A DNA stretch of 64,000 bases from assembly GCA_021464245.1 (NCBI GenBank), contig JADCRB010000001.1, positions 7,808,152-7,872,151 of the forward strand, read 5' to 3'. This document shows positions 22,889 to 36,100 of this stretch, in pieces. The translations under genes were made by a program, and so were the position numbers. Every line of letters starts with the position of its first letter. Position 1 is the first letter of the stretch. The notes below the pieces were generated by a model. The model made no database searches, was not told the DNA's origin, and saw only the letters and a list, made by a program, of their open reading frames with translations. The DNA is from Carallia brachiata. Lineage: Eukaryota; Streptophyta; Magnoliopsida; Malpighiales; Rhizophoraceae.

Positions 22889-25800
22889 TCAAAACGTAAT
22901 GCAGCTTAAATCTGAGTCAAACCTCATTGATTGTTTAAAGTTCACAGGAGAATAGGAGCTTCTATAGCCTTCAGTGGGTCCTCTCAATTTCCGAATCAAA
23001 GATGCAAAAGAACTCTGCAAGAAGAAGCAATTATTATGCAAATCATTTAACACGTGTTTTTACTTAATTCGTTCATTACTGGTAAACTTGCATCCAAGAC
23101 GAGAATACCTGTATTTTTTGAGGTAATCTTGCCCAAAAATCCAGGTTTGGAATTATCTGATCAAATGAGAAAACTGAATCAGTTCAATTTATAGCATCAG
23201 TGAAAACAACCTATGTGACTGATTGGTTGCATACGATATGTCTCCTAAATGCAGCAATTCAAACATTAGGTGTGGTGGGTGCAAAACATGGTGTTGCAAG
23301 AAATATCTACCACGTCAAATATGAAGCATCATACCACAACCGTCCTAGTCAGTCAAATCCCACTCAAGGCAGAAATGCAGCCCTACCATTTGGAAATGAG
23401 CATTCAACGCTATATCTATCCTAACATAGGTTTTTTTTCCCTGAAGAAAAAGGTTTTGGTAGAATATTATAAAGCCATTTTATAAAGCAGAATAATAAAG
23501 CAGCAAAACAGAATTATAAAGCAGCCATTTTATAGAACACTCTTTTCTCCTATTTTCCCCTACGCAATTCAGAAACATGCTTGAACAGAGACACGGCCTC
23601 CAAATAACCGGTCATGAGAGAAACCATTGGAATGCCAGAGCAGTTGCCTATTGTTAATTGCCTGGCATGAATTACGTAAAACATACATAACATAGGAATA
23701 TAAGCAATCCCGAACAAATTCAATTTGTTGTCAGTAATCATTCACATGCTTCCTGTAGTATACTCATTAACCAATAGAATCAAATCGAGATCGCTAAGCT
23801 TGAGAACTTTGCCATCATCAAATCACGTTCACTATGCTTGCGAACTTCCCTTCCAATTTCTTTCATCCACTAGAATGCTTGGACCATGCAAACACTAAAA
23901 TCCACTGTTCATTCACTCACTCTATCAATCAATTTATGGCTTGATGGGAGTTAACAAGATTAAGAGTAGTTCAATTGAGAAACTTCCATCCATAGTACTA
24001 AAAAATGTGGATCAACAATGCACGATCACAGAGTCTTAACAAAAATTATTGGTAAGAAAAGATTAATGGGACAAAAATTCAAACATGGGCACCGTTCAAA
24101 TGATTAAAATAATTAAAACAGAAGCAGAGGGAACATACATCTAAACCACGAATTCCAAGGAAGAAATACCGATAGACTGTACCCGCCAACAAATACCCTC
24201 CAAAAAGGCATGCGATACTGAAACACAAAGCAATAAGTCAATCAAGCTGACCTCAGCACCGTAAAGTTTGAGCATGTTCATAATTAAAAAAAGGAATGAG
24301 ATGCTGCTTTAGGAAGGAAGGACATGGTCTACGTTTAGAAAACATACATGATCATTAAGGTACCAAACCACCCCCATCCTTTACCACGATTAGATACACT
24401 TACAGCACAACCAGAAGGATGCTTGAGAACTGCAGCCTGTCAGAAAAATAGGATAACAAGCCTAATGCTTCAAAATTTGAGCAAAAACCCATTAATTCAC
24501 TAATCATGTTTTCAACTCTCAAAAGAAAAGTTGTACAGACAACTGCTGCGGAGCAAAATATTTAAAATCCCTCTCAGTACATCATAGGAGGATATATGAT
24601 GACTTCTACCAAAATATTTATTGAATTCTAGCATCAATTGAAAACTATATGCCATTTCTTGCAGAAGCAAGGGATGGGGAGACAAAAGGCCACTATAGCA
24701 TTCGCCGACACACATTGTGTACAGGTACATGCTCAACAGGCCCTTATCCCAAAAGACAATGCAAACAAATGAAGTTTGGCAGACATGGAAAAGCCATCCC
24801 AATCATGATTCTCCAGGGAAGGGTCAAATGTATGCACCCTCCACTTTTTTTTTTTTGGGTGTGAATAGAATGCAGCCTACCCTTGTTAAGAAAGAGGCTA
24901 TTTCTGCAACTTGGACCTCTGATTTACAGGTAACAATGAACTAAAACTTTACCTTACACCAAGACTTGGCCTTCTACTCAACATGGAAATATCCAACACA
25001 ATAAATTGCATAAATTCAACTCAAGCACTATCTACAGAAGGTTAGAAGGGCAGCAAACTCTGCAAATAAGTGTATTGGCATTAAAATGCTCAAGGTAAAG
25101 GCTACACAGGTCTTGGACTTCATGGGCATGCATGTACTTCCATATGGCAACACAAGTGCTTGTAACTAGCAATTTTAACAATACATTGTTGGTTGGATAA
25201 GCTGGAAAGCACTAAACACCATGCCAAATGTGATTATCTAGAGACTCACATAATCACAGGTTCCAATTGTTTCCAGTGAGTGTGGTCCCTGTGAAACAAA
25301 AATGATGAATGAACTCCTTGAGAATTATGTGAATCATCAGCTTCAGGAAAAGGAAAAGAGAGTATACATGCTGCAGTGTGAGATGGGGGACTTCATTAAG
25401 GAAAAGGCACTCACTGTAACCCCATTTGAATCACATATAACAGCAACAGAGAGTGAACAATTATGCTTGGGAGCCTTTCTTGCCATCCTAACAATTACAC
25501 CCTTAGCAGGATTCTGCTTATCTGCAGCATTGATCATTAAAAATATAAAATTAGTACCTTTTGTTACAGCTAGATGTACAAGGTTAACCCAGACACCAAA
25601 AACTAGTGAATAACTTTCTTACCAATGATGTTAATGGATGTGCTTGAGTCATATCCAATAGTTGTGCAAACATCATAACCTGCAAAATATTATGTGGAGG
25701 TAGTGAAACTCTAAAAGGAAACTTTACTGACATGGCTCATTCACCTAAGGTTGAAACCAAGAAGGACGCATTCAACCTAATGACTGCATAAAATTAAAAG

Positions 25801-28277
25801 ACAGAGACCAGAAGAGTGTTCTCTGTTATCCTCCGTGGTTGTGTCCCACATCATCCATGTCAATTAAACATAACATACAGATGAATGAAAATACATTCTC
25901 TCCAGTAAAACAATTTCCCAAGGAATCAAAGCATATAAGATCAATGCTTTCTTGATTCATATAGGCTCATATGGTATAATAAACACAACTTGAAAAATCT
26001 TTAAGTACATCAACATGCCCCAAAATGCAAGCATGTGGTGGCACAACAAACAAATTCACATTTAAGGCAATGTTTACCTCCTAAGTTGTTAGCCACAAGT
26101 GCACTACATTCCATGCCACAGCGTGATGGCCCTCCACAATCCTACAATATTCGAAAGAAGTCAAGTCAACAGAAAATTTAATGTGCCCATGGATGAAAGT
26201 ATGCTTTTTGTTTCACAACCAGGAAACTTAATTAAGCATATTAATTAGAATCCTAAAACAGAAGTAATATTCCAAAAAAAGTTTTCTGTATTCAATTTTT
26301 CTTTCTTGAGTAATAACTTAAATCCTAGCAACAGTCAACATCTGCTGATTCTCCCGTCAAAACCACAAAAATTGCTGCAGTTCACAAGATGTCAAGAACT
26401 ACAGCATATGTCTCAAATCAAAACATCTCTAAATGGTCCTACCCAAAGAGCATCTTAATTGCTCTCTAGTGTAAGCTTGCTGAAAGTAATTTTATTACTA
26501 GCAAAAGACAAAAAAATGTAATTTCAGTTGGAGCTCCAATTTTTCAATGAAGGCACAAAAACAAAAAAAAACAAAAGAAATTAAAAGCAACAGTTGGTAG
26601 GAGGAAGGATGGAAAAAAAAAAAAAAAACATATCCCACCAAAAGTAGAACTAATTTTGCAAACTTTTAGATCTATCAATGACAAATTAGAAGAACTATTA
26701 ATGTCACAACACATAGCAGGGAGAAGAAATACCAGGCAGCCAAAACATCTAGGAGGGTTATGGTTGAAAATCATTCCATCGCATAGCTGCTCCAATCAGT
26801 CAAAAAACAGACATTCAGGACAATCAGCAGCAAAGGACTGAGCCACAAGGTTACAATTGCATGCCAAAGGTCATTTTATGTAAACGAACAAAAAAGTAAT
26901 AGAAAGTCTGCATTTTTATAATTCATGAAGCAAAAAGAGAGTTGTAATGATGTCCAATTAAAGGCATCCTGCAACCAAATAATACTGCGTGCAAACGGCT
27001 TTTAGCTTGAAGGATTTTGATCGAATTCAAGCAAAGCAAGATTTGCCGCAAGACATCACAATGAAGCTCACCGCAATTCTTGCTCTTCTCCTTTCCAAGG
27101 CAACATTAGTTCACAAGACTAACGATGATGATTTTGTCTTTCTTTCCGCAAAACAATTTTTAGTTGTTATCTCAAATTTTCCCACAAGACACAGCTTAGT
27201 ACAATAAGCTCAAGTGCCATTATTTGCATCCATACTGTATAGAAACAGAATTTGCACCCACTGGCATTTGGTTATAAAATCGCTTCTTCCTCCTCAACCT
27301 ACTTTTGTAAACAAGTAATGTCGAGCAATTCCCGAGCACAAGATACCAGTTAGACCACTAATTGTCATACACAAGAACCAAGCCCAGGGAGCCCAAACTC
27401 ACAAAACCAATCATCGTGAACAACAGACAGCAGAATGAAGAAATAACATGCAAGTTGTAGCTCGCCCTCCTAATTAAGCGGGAAAAATAAAACTCGCTGC
27501 AATAATAAAGACTACTTGGAAAATAATTAAAAGTAATAAAGCGTAACCTGATGGAGCCAACCTGAAACCAGACCACAGTCCCATTTGCTGCCACTTTATA
27601 GAACCTATAGCAGCAAAGTCAACAAAGAGAGCATTGGTATACCATCAAAAACCAAATCTAAAAGGTAAAAGAAAGTGGGCAATTACGCAAGAATACCAAT
27701 GTTCCAATCCAACATACGTGCATGTACTTCATCGTTGAAAATAACTACTCTTTTCAAAGGCTATTGGCTAGCAACTGCGTCATTGTTAACCTAATACCGT
27801 GAGAATTAAACAGCCTATTAACACAGTTGACCCTTACCAATATCGATTTATCACAATACTTAAAAGTATTTAACATCAAAAAGCCGCACCTACCAGAATA
27901 CTAATAAATCAAACAATGTGGGGGGGAAAACATTGTAAAGGGGACGCACAACTAAAATTAACGAATCAATGTGTTAGAAACGATAAACAGAAAGTTTCCA
28001 GCTTTATGCGAAAATTGATGCTTGATGGACAGATTGAGAAATACCCAGATCAAGAAACAAAGAAAATAACAAAAAAAAAAAAGAGAGAGAGTACCTACCC
28101 ATCTTCACTGAGGACGCCATGAGGGTAGCTGGGACGAGGGGATGCCAAACTGAAATTATAAACGTTTTCTCCGTCAAAGAAACTGAACTCGCACACTCCC
28201 GATACTGATTGGGTGTGGAAACACCCAACCCATAAAAGGAGCACTATAAATTTGAAAGTAATTATTCTTGATATCAT
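22889..28277 (-). CDS. ATG27 / mannose-6-phosphate-receptor-homology membrane protein, 11 exons
   Basis: It encodes a predicted type I membrane protein of the ATG27-like family (MRH-type lumenal domain, one TM, short cytosolic tail). The family acts in endomembrane and autophagy trafficking in yeast, while the plant role is poorly defined. Exons (minus): 28277-28099, 27604-27562, 26786-26733, 26141-26078, 25679-25623, 25521-25421, 25288-25250, 24436-24348, 24217-24139, 23156-23109 and 23014-22889. They sum to 879 nt (292 aa) with all phases compatible and no frame breaks. A signal peptide (MISRIITFKFIVLLLWVGCF) is followed by a Cys-rich lumenal region (CFGCLDCGGPSRCGMECSAL, CSLSVAVICDSNG). 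The TM is around GWFGTLMIIIACLFGGYLLA, then VYRYFFLGIRGLD, IIPNLDFWARLP and a tail ending CITF. Family identification is from memory of plant homologues. Confidence 0.85.
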
Positions 28278-28299
28278 TCTTTAGTTTAGAAATATATAT

Positions 28300-30736
28300 C
28301 AATTTATTTGTCTATTAATTTATCTTTTTTTTTATTTTCCCCTATTTTACTTCTCTATTTATACATCATTATTACTATAGTGGCCCAAGCGGGGGAAGAA
28401 AGAAAAGAAATTCCGTGGAGGTTCGGGCTCGAGAAACCTAGGCAGGAACAGAAAGTCCAGAGAGGCCAGATGATAGGGGTAGGAAGCTACGTGTTATGGC
28501 GGTAGCGGACAAAGGGAAAAGGACGGACATAGCTGTATTGACTTCGTTACCGAAGCCATCTATCCCATGAAATTCGCCCAACAGTGCATTGTTCGCTGGC
28601 GGTCAACACTTGAATGAAACTATAACTCTGGACCTGGACCGGAAAAAAAATATCTATATCTATATAATTCATTAATTTACAATAAAAAAAAAAAACTTTA
28701 CTCTTATCAATTCTAAAAATATATTTTTGTTTAGATGGCACATTTTCCACATATTCTTCTTCTTCTTCTTTAATTTTTTTTTTCTTTTTATTCTATGCAT
28801 TTTCTTGAAAGACGTTAGTGGAAGTCGCTTTTAACTTTACCGGTACTCTTCTTCTGAGTAATCTCCTTCTTTCTCTATTTATATTTTTATACTTGCAGGG
28901 GTGGATCTAAGAATTAAAGTGAAAGTAAATAGGTATTAAAAATTTGTTTTTTAATTTTTATTGTAAATAATAAAATAATATTTTAATAAAATAATATTAT
29001 TTTAATATATATTTTTAGCCAAATATTATTTTAATATATATTAACCTTTTAGTTAAAAAAAAAAAAGAGTGAGTGTAAAATATAAAATATAGAATTTTAG
29101 TGGAAGTAAAATATAAATTTTAGTAGAAATAATTATATAAATTTAATTTTCTTTACATCACTTTTTGGCTTGTGATGAGAGGCAAAATATAATTTTGAAG
29201 GGGATAATAGGTTAAAATTAATATAAACTATTGGTGTGTTTATTTGTATGAAAATATTTTACAGGAAAAAATTTTTCTTATTTTTAAGCGTTTGTTTCAT
29301 ATAAAATATTTTACGATAAAAAATTAGAGAAAATTCTGAGATTTTTAGAAAAAATAATTTCTCTTTTTTCTAAGCTGATGTAATTTTCTGAGAAAAACAC
29401 AAAGTATGCTTTAAATATGTGATAAGGAAAAATTATTATTTTCAATGTAAATATTTTTTTCTACAAATATTTTACGAAAGTAAATTATTTTACAGCAAAC
29501 GAATAGACCTTATATCTATTGCTAGTATAAACTACAAAATTGAGAAAATGTAGATCTGCCTGGCGTTAATTTATATGTATAAACTATGTATGTATGTAAG
29601 TTTAAGTAGTTGTATGTATATACATAAATCTATTTTGTTGTGGTAATTTTAATTCTTTCCTCTTCTTCTCTCTGAGATAGAAGATATATTTACATGATTT
29701 TTACATCTGCTAAACTTGATTTGTACTGTTTGTTTTATTCGGCAGGTTGAAGATAAGTTACTGTATCCTTTAGCGTTATGATTTCAATTCGAGAATTGTT
29801 GCTGTTGTTCTTTGGCAAATTTGTTTTGCATTATGAATTAATGCCTCTTCTTCTTTCGAAATCTATGAATGAATCAATTTAATCCAATTATCTGTGAATT
29901 TATGTTGTAATTTTATGTTCCTGTACTCTCCATTCTCCTTTTTTTTTTTTTTCCAGTTGTAAATATTCATTTCCTATCTAGGTTTCTGGTGTACATATCT
30001 TCAATATAGTTGACGGTTGCATTATTGCTGCCACTATCTGACAGGTTTTGGAAGTGTTTTTTTTTTTTTTTTGACCATAGGTTTTTAAAGTTAATCGAAT
30101 GATACAAGTATCAGGTTACATTATATTTTGATATGATTACAGTATAAATTAGTGATGAGTTGTTAAGGTATATTATGTATTATATTAATAAAAAATTAGT
30201 TTATAATATGATTTATAATAATGTTAAGTTTTTCTTTCTTCTAGTTTGAATTTTAATAAATTTTGAGACTCTTTATTTAACAAGGCTTTTGGAGCATGTT
30301 GAATTTCTCATAACGTATTTGAAAGCAGAAATTCTTGATCAAAAAAAGGCAAAAATTAATTCAGAGCCCCAAACTAAGGGATTTAACGCTCTGTTGAGAA
30401 CATTGATGAGTTTTTCAATGCCAGTATTGTTGTTGGTGCAATGACGCGATGAAGGCTCTAGGACGTGAACCTAGAATTAACGGGCCAATCAGGTGCTGCG
30501 GCTGTTATAACTAAGGCAGGATGCTCAAAAGTATTATGGAGAATACTTGGACTTTTTACAGTAGGAGGACAATGTATCAATGGTCAAAACTCATAAATTC
30601 GATTATACCCATCTCAAGAAAAAAAAAAGGATTAACATATGCTTATTCAATTCAATTACATTTGGCAACGTACAAGAATTTTTTTTCTTTTCTTCCTTCA
30701 CAAAATTAATTTCTTCTTTTTGTACTTATCAAAATT

Positions 30737-30771
<35 letters not shown>

Positions 30772-32845
30772 AGATGGAAGAAGTTAATGTGATGCATAGA
30801 TCCAAGGGGATTGTGGGCGTTCGTATACAGTAATCGCGAATGTAGAGTAACTGAGCAAGCCATTGCATGAACCCAGTATTCTGCATTGTAAGAAATTTCG
30901 TGTCAGATGTCTTTCCTTTTCAAAGTGTATTTATTGGGAAAGAAAGTAAGAGATTGTTTTATACTTGCAATTTGGCATGTCAGAACAAGGTGGGGTTACA
31001 AACTCCTTTTCATTATTTATTATTATTATTATTTTTTTTTTGTAAATTTTTAGGAGTGAAAAAAGTATCTTTATCCTGGTGTTAGAAACTATTTATAGTA
31101 GAAATTTATGGTTGAATTTATGTATAATACATTTATAAGAACTCTAATATTAATTAAAAAAATTTAAGAGAAAATGTCTATAATCTTTTTAATTTTCCAT
31201 TTTTTGTCTTATGTGAACAAGATCTAGAGTTCGAAGTTATACCCAATCCACAGGCCCTTTGAATAGTCGTCTTCTTTTTAATGTTTTTTTTTTAGTTATC
31301 AAATAGTTCTTTTCCATTTTTCTTTTTTTTTTTTGGTCTCATTCTTTTCCATTTTTCTTCCTTAATATCAACGGGCACTTTGAGCCCAAGGAAGTCTGAT
31401 CCAATCTATAAACGAAAGCATCTTTTCCATCCCGAGTGCATCCAGTTAAATAAGTTATAGAATGCCCATTTCTATATCTCAATTAGCCCATATAATACGC
31501 CTCCTCGATGACTTATAGCGTCGTCTCATGGTACCTCGTTGGATTCGCTGAGGCAAGATCCAGCGAAAGACAACAGAAACAAGAACAATTTAACATATTC
31601 TCTCTTGTGCAAAGCATGATAGGATGACTTGGCTCCTGTAGCCTAATTCCAAAATCAGCCTGCAGTCTTCACTTTGCAGCCCTTTCATCGTCTTCCATCA
31701 TATAAGTGGTGATCCTCACAATTATTATACAACGAATGGTACATGAACCGGAATAACAACATACCCATTTGTTCTCATAGAATACTGGAGTTCCCTGCTG
31801 AAAAGTTTTGCCAATTACATGTTTCTAAAACCCACTGTTTGGCATATAATATTGAAAACCAAAAACAGAAGTTCGAAGCAGATTGAAAAATTTCAAAGGT
31901 TTTTCCCCTTGGTTGCCAAGTTCCGACTCCTGGGCGTTGAGAAATCTCAGCCAACCGGCTCGGGATGGCTGGAGCTCCGGGTGCCTCGTACAAGCGATGA
32001 ACCACATACATTGCAGTGAAATTCAAAAATAACATTGCATGAACAAAAGGCCAACCTAGTCTTTCCCATTTACAAAGTCTCATGTTGTAGCACATACATC
32101 ACAAGCCAAGAAAATATGGCATTACCCTTTGGCAATGCGCAAAATACCAAGTTAGTACTCCTATTTACAAAAGTTCCAAACATTTAGAGAACTGTAACAA
32201 ATCAGACTACTATATTTCCCTCCCGAGAGGTCAGATTAAGTAGACCTGTACATTTTCATTGCATGCTATCCATTGGAAAGAAAAGAACACTTGTCAAAAA
32301 GTATATTTTGTCTGCTTTCTACTTGTTTTGAAACTTCTACACACATCTACAAGTTTAACTTGAACCCTCGCGATAGAAAGTCATCCCTGTCAACACCAAT
32401 AATTATGGAATAAGGAAATTTGCACCAGAAACTAATACAGTTTGACTTTTAACACAGAATGACTGATATGAAATCATAATTAACCCACAAGTTGGAAACA
32501 ATGTTGCATATAAAATCACCATAGCAAAGCGTATTCTTCCAAAAGACATCAAATGCCCAGAAAAATGTCCATGAAACATACAGCCAAGCTAAGTGAAAAT
32601 TTGATAAACTCTTCTTGCCAGTATTATTTTTCTCTTTTTAGTTGTTTATGCCATTATTGATTTTTAGCTTGAAACCACCTTGAAAGGAAGTCATCTCTGC
32701 GACCATCAACTATCAAGTTATAACAAAGTCCACAAGCAAATGCAATGCAATTCTAAATTTTCATGAGTACAACTGTAATACACGTACCACAAATTGAAAA
32801 CACATATAGGAAGCTGCCATAATGTCAAAAAATAATGCAGTCACT
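28300..32845. other. Intergenic region, no supported gene
   Basis: AT-rich DNA upstream of the ATG27-like gene, which starts at 28277 and reads leftward, and downstream of the F-box gene, which reads leftward from 34054. It holds a MITE-like element at 29233-29509, a TA microsatellite at about 30743-30767, many T runs and probable F-box 3' UTR toward 32845. A 106-codon open frame at 31775-32095 (-) has no recognisable domain and I do not call it. Confidence 0.5.
29233..29509. mobile_element. Putative PIF/Harbinger-like MITE, related to 56827-57089
   Basis: The left end GGTGTGTTTATTTGTATG and the reverse complement of the right end, GGTCTATTCGTTTGCTG, are similar terminal inverted repeats. 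They resemble the ends of the better-defined MITE at 56827-57089 (GGGTGTGTTTGTTTGC). Size (about 277 bp) and an interior rich in AAAATATTTTAC are also shared. No clean target-site duplication was seen. Confidence 0.5.
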
Positions 32846-34054
32846 CTAAGTAGAAATTGAGTACCTCTTGCTCAAATTGTCTAGCCAATCTATCAGTTGC
32901 TGCTTCCTATTGGTTTCCACATGAGTGGGTTTTGGATCAGGCGAAACAAGGCTTGCTACACAAACAAAAGCTTCAAAGTACTCCCCTTTCAGTCCACGAA
33001 TCTCAATATCATGAACCCTGTTGGTCATCAAATCTAGCCAAACAAGCCTTTTGCCATCCACTTCCAACATAATTTCCTTACCAGTATATGAATATCCCAA
33101 AGGCCTGAAAGACTCGTAATCCAGAGGAAAAGTAACCAACTTAGTCCAAGATTCCTTAACCCCATATTCTTTCATAACATATGCATCAACAGTCCCATCT
33201 TCATTCTTAGAAAACACACTCAAACAAGATCCTAAAACCCCAATATTGATTGCAGAATATTCATCAAAATGTTCCGGTAGAGGCACAGCCCGAAACTCAT
33301 CCAATCCAAGATCAAACCCAATAATCAGAGTCAGTCCAAGATCAAACGCGATAATCAGAGCTGAAACCAGTGAATTATTAATTGGCCCCCCCAACCAATG
33401 CAAAGAACCATTAACAAGCTCACCCATTTGCTGTCCCCTTCCAACAAGATAAGGCATTTTAACAACCCTACGAGTCCCCTTCTTGACATGAAAGACCCAA
33501 GCTTCGCATTTTCGTGTGATGAAATCCGGCCTGACGGTCTCCGCAATTCTGACAATCTTATAATCATCAGCCACTGGATCGTACCCGAAACCGTAACCGG
33601 TGCCTTGTACGGCGGCGCCGTCGTCCAGCTTCATGGGGATGTATTGAAACAAGGGCGGCACCAACTGAAATATCACCTTACATTCGGAAGTCACCGGATT
33701 AAAAACCACAAGGTCTTCGCGTTCATTTCTTGTACAGATTAAACCGCCGCAAGTGCCGATAAACGAAGTCCCGGTGTGCAGCGGCGGCAAGTAGAGATCT
33801 TCCAAGAATGTCAAGGACTTGCTGGGGAGAAGATTATCGAAGTTTATATTGTAAAGGTTGCCACGGCGTTCTTGGATGAAGAGGAGGTTGTTGGCGTTGG
33901 TGACGGTGGATTGATGAGCATGGCGTCTGGCGAAATGGGGGTCGTCGATTTGGGCAAGCCATTGTTTTGAGACAAGCCTGAAGCGTAGTAGCGCCTTTAG
34001 GGAAAGCCGGAGGAGAATATCGGCGATAATGTCCGGCGGGAGATGGTCGGACAT
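32846..34054 (-). CDS. F-box protein with F-box-associated (FBA) domain, CPR1/CPR30-like
   Basis: A single-exon 402-aa protein. The F-box at the N-terminus (LPPDIIADILLRLSLKALLR, then FRLVSKQWLAQIDDPHFAR, about residues 5-44) would bind SKP1 in an SCF ubiquitin ligase. The rest is an FBA-type beta-rich substrate module with typical phrases: GTCGGLICTRNEREDLVVFNP, GYGFGYDPVADDYKIVRI, EAWVFHVKKG, LVNGSLHWLGG and RLVWLDLMTNRVHDIEIRG. The target is unknown. The start is set by the F-box, which begins four residues after the ATG. A 30-bp in-frame tandem duplication (33305-33364) repeats about ten residues around IIAFDLGL/IIGFDLGL. No frame breaks. It is divergently oriented from RH18, with about 3 kb between them. 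Confidence 0.88.
   Translation of the reverse strand: MSDHLPPDIIADILLRLSLKALLRFRLVSKQWLAQIDDPHFARRHAHQSTVTNANNLLFIQERRGNLYNINFDNLLPSKSLTFLEDLYLPPLHTGTSFIGTCGGLICTRNEREDLVVFNPVTSECKVIFQLVPPLFQYIPMKLDDGAAVQGTGYGFGYDPVADDYKIVRIAETVRPDFITRKCEAWVFHVKKGTRRVVKMPYLVGRGQQMGELVNGSLHWLGGPINNSLVSALIIAFDLGLTLIIGFDLGLDEFRAVPLPEHFDEYSAINIGVLGSCLSVFSKNEDGTVDAYVMKEYGVKESWTKLVTFPLDYESFRPLGYSYTGKEIMLEVDGKRLVWLDLMTNRVHDIEIRGLKGEYFEAFVCVASLVSPDPKPTHVETNRKQQLIDWLDNLSKRYSIST
33305..33364 (-). repeat. 30-bp in-frame tandem duplication in F-box gene
   Basis: Two adjacent 30-bp copies differ at only a few positions. They add ten residues, so the protein reads ALIIAFDLGLTLIIGFDLGL, while the reading frame is kept. Confidence 0.8.
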
Positions 34055-36100
34055 TGCTGCTCTTGAGCGTTCCTGCTTCTTCTATGAGACGTGAGAACTG
34101 AGAAGGAACTGATGGAGAGGACGGGCGCTGGATTCTTGGTGGGGTCCTTTCCTTTGTATTTCAGTTAAGATTTTTTTTTTTTTTTTTTAAACTCTGCTTG
34201 AGGGTTTATTTGAGGCCAGAAACGGCAGCGTATTTTGATTTTACTTTTTCGGTTTTTTGAGGTGATGCGTATTTTTATTTTTTTTTTAATAAGTAATGTT
34301 ATTATTATTTAACCGCGCAAGCTAAATTTAAATGCAATAAAAAATAGAGCTGCACACCTCCTTCTGCTAACATTCCCGTTAAAAATATAAATGAAGGGAC
34401 GGAGGTACCGTTAAATTATAATATTTTAACTATTTCTTTTATTAAAAAAACTTCACCTCGAATGAGATTTAAATTTAAACTATTGATTTGTCACATTTAA
34501 AGAAGAAAGAAATGAACCTTAAAGAATAGTAACCTGATAATATCTATTATTGTTTGTTTATTTATTTATTTATAATTTTAAATTTTTTATTGTGCAAAAA
34601 TTTAATATTTTTTCGTTAAAGTTATAAAATTGTTCCATCAGACGGACTTGCAAACTGGTACATGTTAGAGAAGAAATTGACCGCCCCTTCTGCTGTAGAA
34701 GTAAATAAGGATTAAAACTGAGGCTCCGAGACCCTCCCAAGTTATGTGATAAAAGAAAATTTACATATAATAATACATTTTATTTTAAAAACAGTAACAA
34801 GTTATACTTTATTTTTTATTTTTTAAGTGTAATATTTTATATCCTAAATTTTGCTAGTAAATCACACCTTTTGTCATAAAAGTTCGCAATAATTATAAAA
34901 ATATCATTATAAATGATATAATTAGATTAAATTGTCCTTCAAAATATACAAAGTGAAAAAAATAAAAAAAAAATAAAAGTTAGAATAATAGACGATAACG
35001 TATCCTTAATACCTTCAGGAGTTTCTCATAGCCGTTCAAATTTTCAAAATTTCTCCCGTGATCTCATTCAATACCCAACTAAACCTAATAGCTAAGTGAT
35101 GCCCCAACCATCTTTAGTAGAAGTAAAAAATTGATATCATACATAACAAAAATTAGCAACATAGCACATACCACAAAATTAAAAGAAAATGTCTTCATTT
35201 AGTGTTAATCATAATAGATTGAAGAACTAACAAGGGGCATAAAATAGTTAATTGTTGTACTAATATATTTTAATAATTGTACTATTACTTAGAAAATAAA
35301 GATAAAATTTCCAAAACTTGTGGATGGACTCATTTATGGTGCATCAAAATAAAACATTCTAACATATTAAGCAGTTAATTTTTTTTCTTTTTTTTTTTTT
35401 TTGCATTTTGCTCACTTTGTAAATATTGAGGAGTAATTTAGCCTAATTATATCATTTATAATAGTAATTTTGTAGTTATTTCAAACTTTTTTGATAGAAA
35501 ATATGATTTGTTATTAAAATTAAATATTATGGTACAGAATATTACACTTAAAAATTGAGGATATGACTTTTTACCGCCTTTAAAATAGGGTGTGCGAGGC
35601 ATAAATGTTCTTAAAATGAAAAATATGCAGTTTTATCAAATTTTGATCATTTTAATAACATTTGTTGGGTACTCAAAAATAATTTCTTACAAATTTACTA
35701 TAAAATAATTCGGTCACACAAATTCAGTAGACAATAATTTAGTCTACTTAACACCGGAGTTCTTTATACCTCTCAGAGAAAAAAATAAATAAATAAATAA
35801 AATCACCCTGCTCATAAAAAAGCTCTCTCCATATTGGCCGTCCGCCCGGGTCAAATTTGGGCGGGTTTCATTGAACCAAGAGACCGGGTTTTGATTAATA
35901 ACCTGCTTGGAGGGTTGTTTCTTGTTTGCTGCACAGCCACCACAGGCCCACTCTGCGCAAAAACGGCGCCATTTTAATCAGTGAAGTCGGTGATTTTGGC
36001 TTAACCGTAAAGCCTCAAGACGAAGAAATTAGCTGGTGCTGTTGTTGCAGTCCTTTAATTTCTAAATTGAATTGAAACCTAAATCTCACGAACGGAATTT
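34055..36100. other. Intergenic region between divergent F-box and RH18 genes
   Basis: AT-rich, with poly(T), TTTA and AAAT runs. It must hold both promoters, at its two ends, but no clear core element was assigned. No coding is supported. Confidence 0.45.

Noticed and set aside
31775..32095. 106-codon minus-strand open frame
   Set aside because: No recognisable family and overlapping open frames on the other strand. I could not support a gene here.
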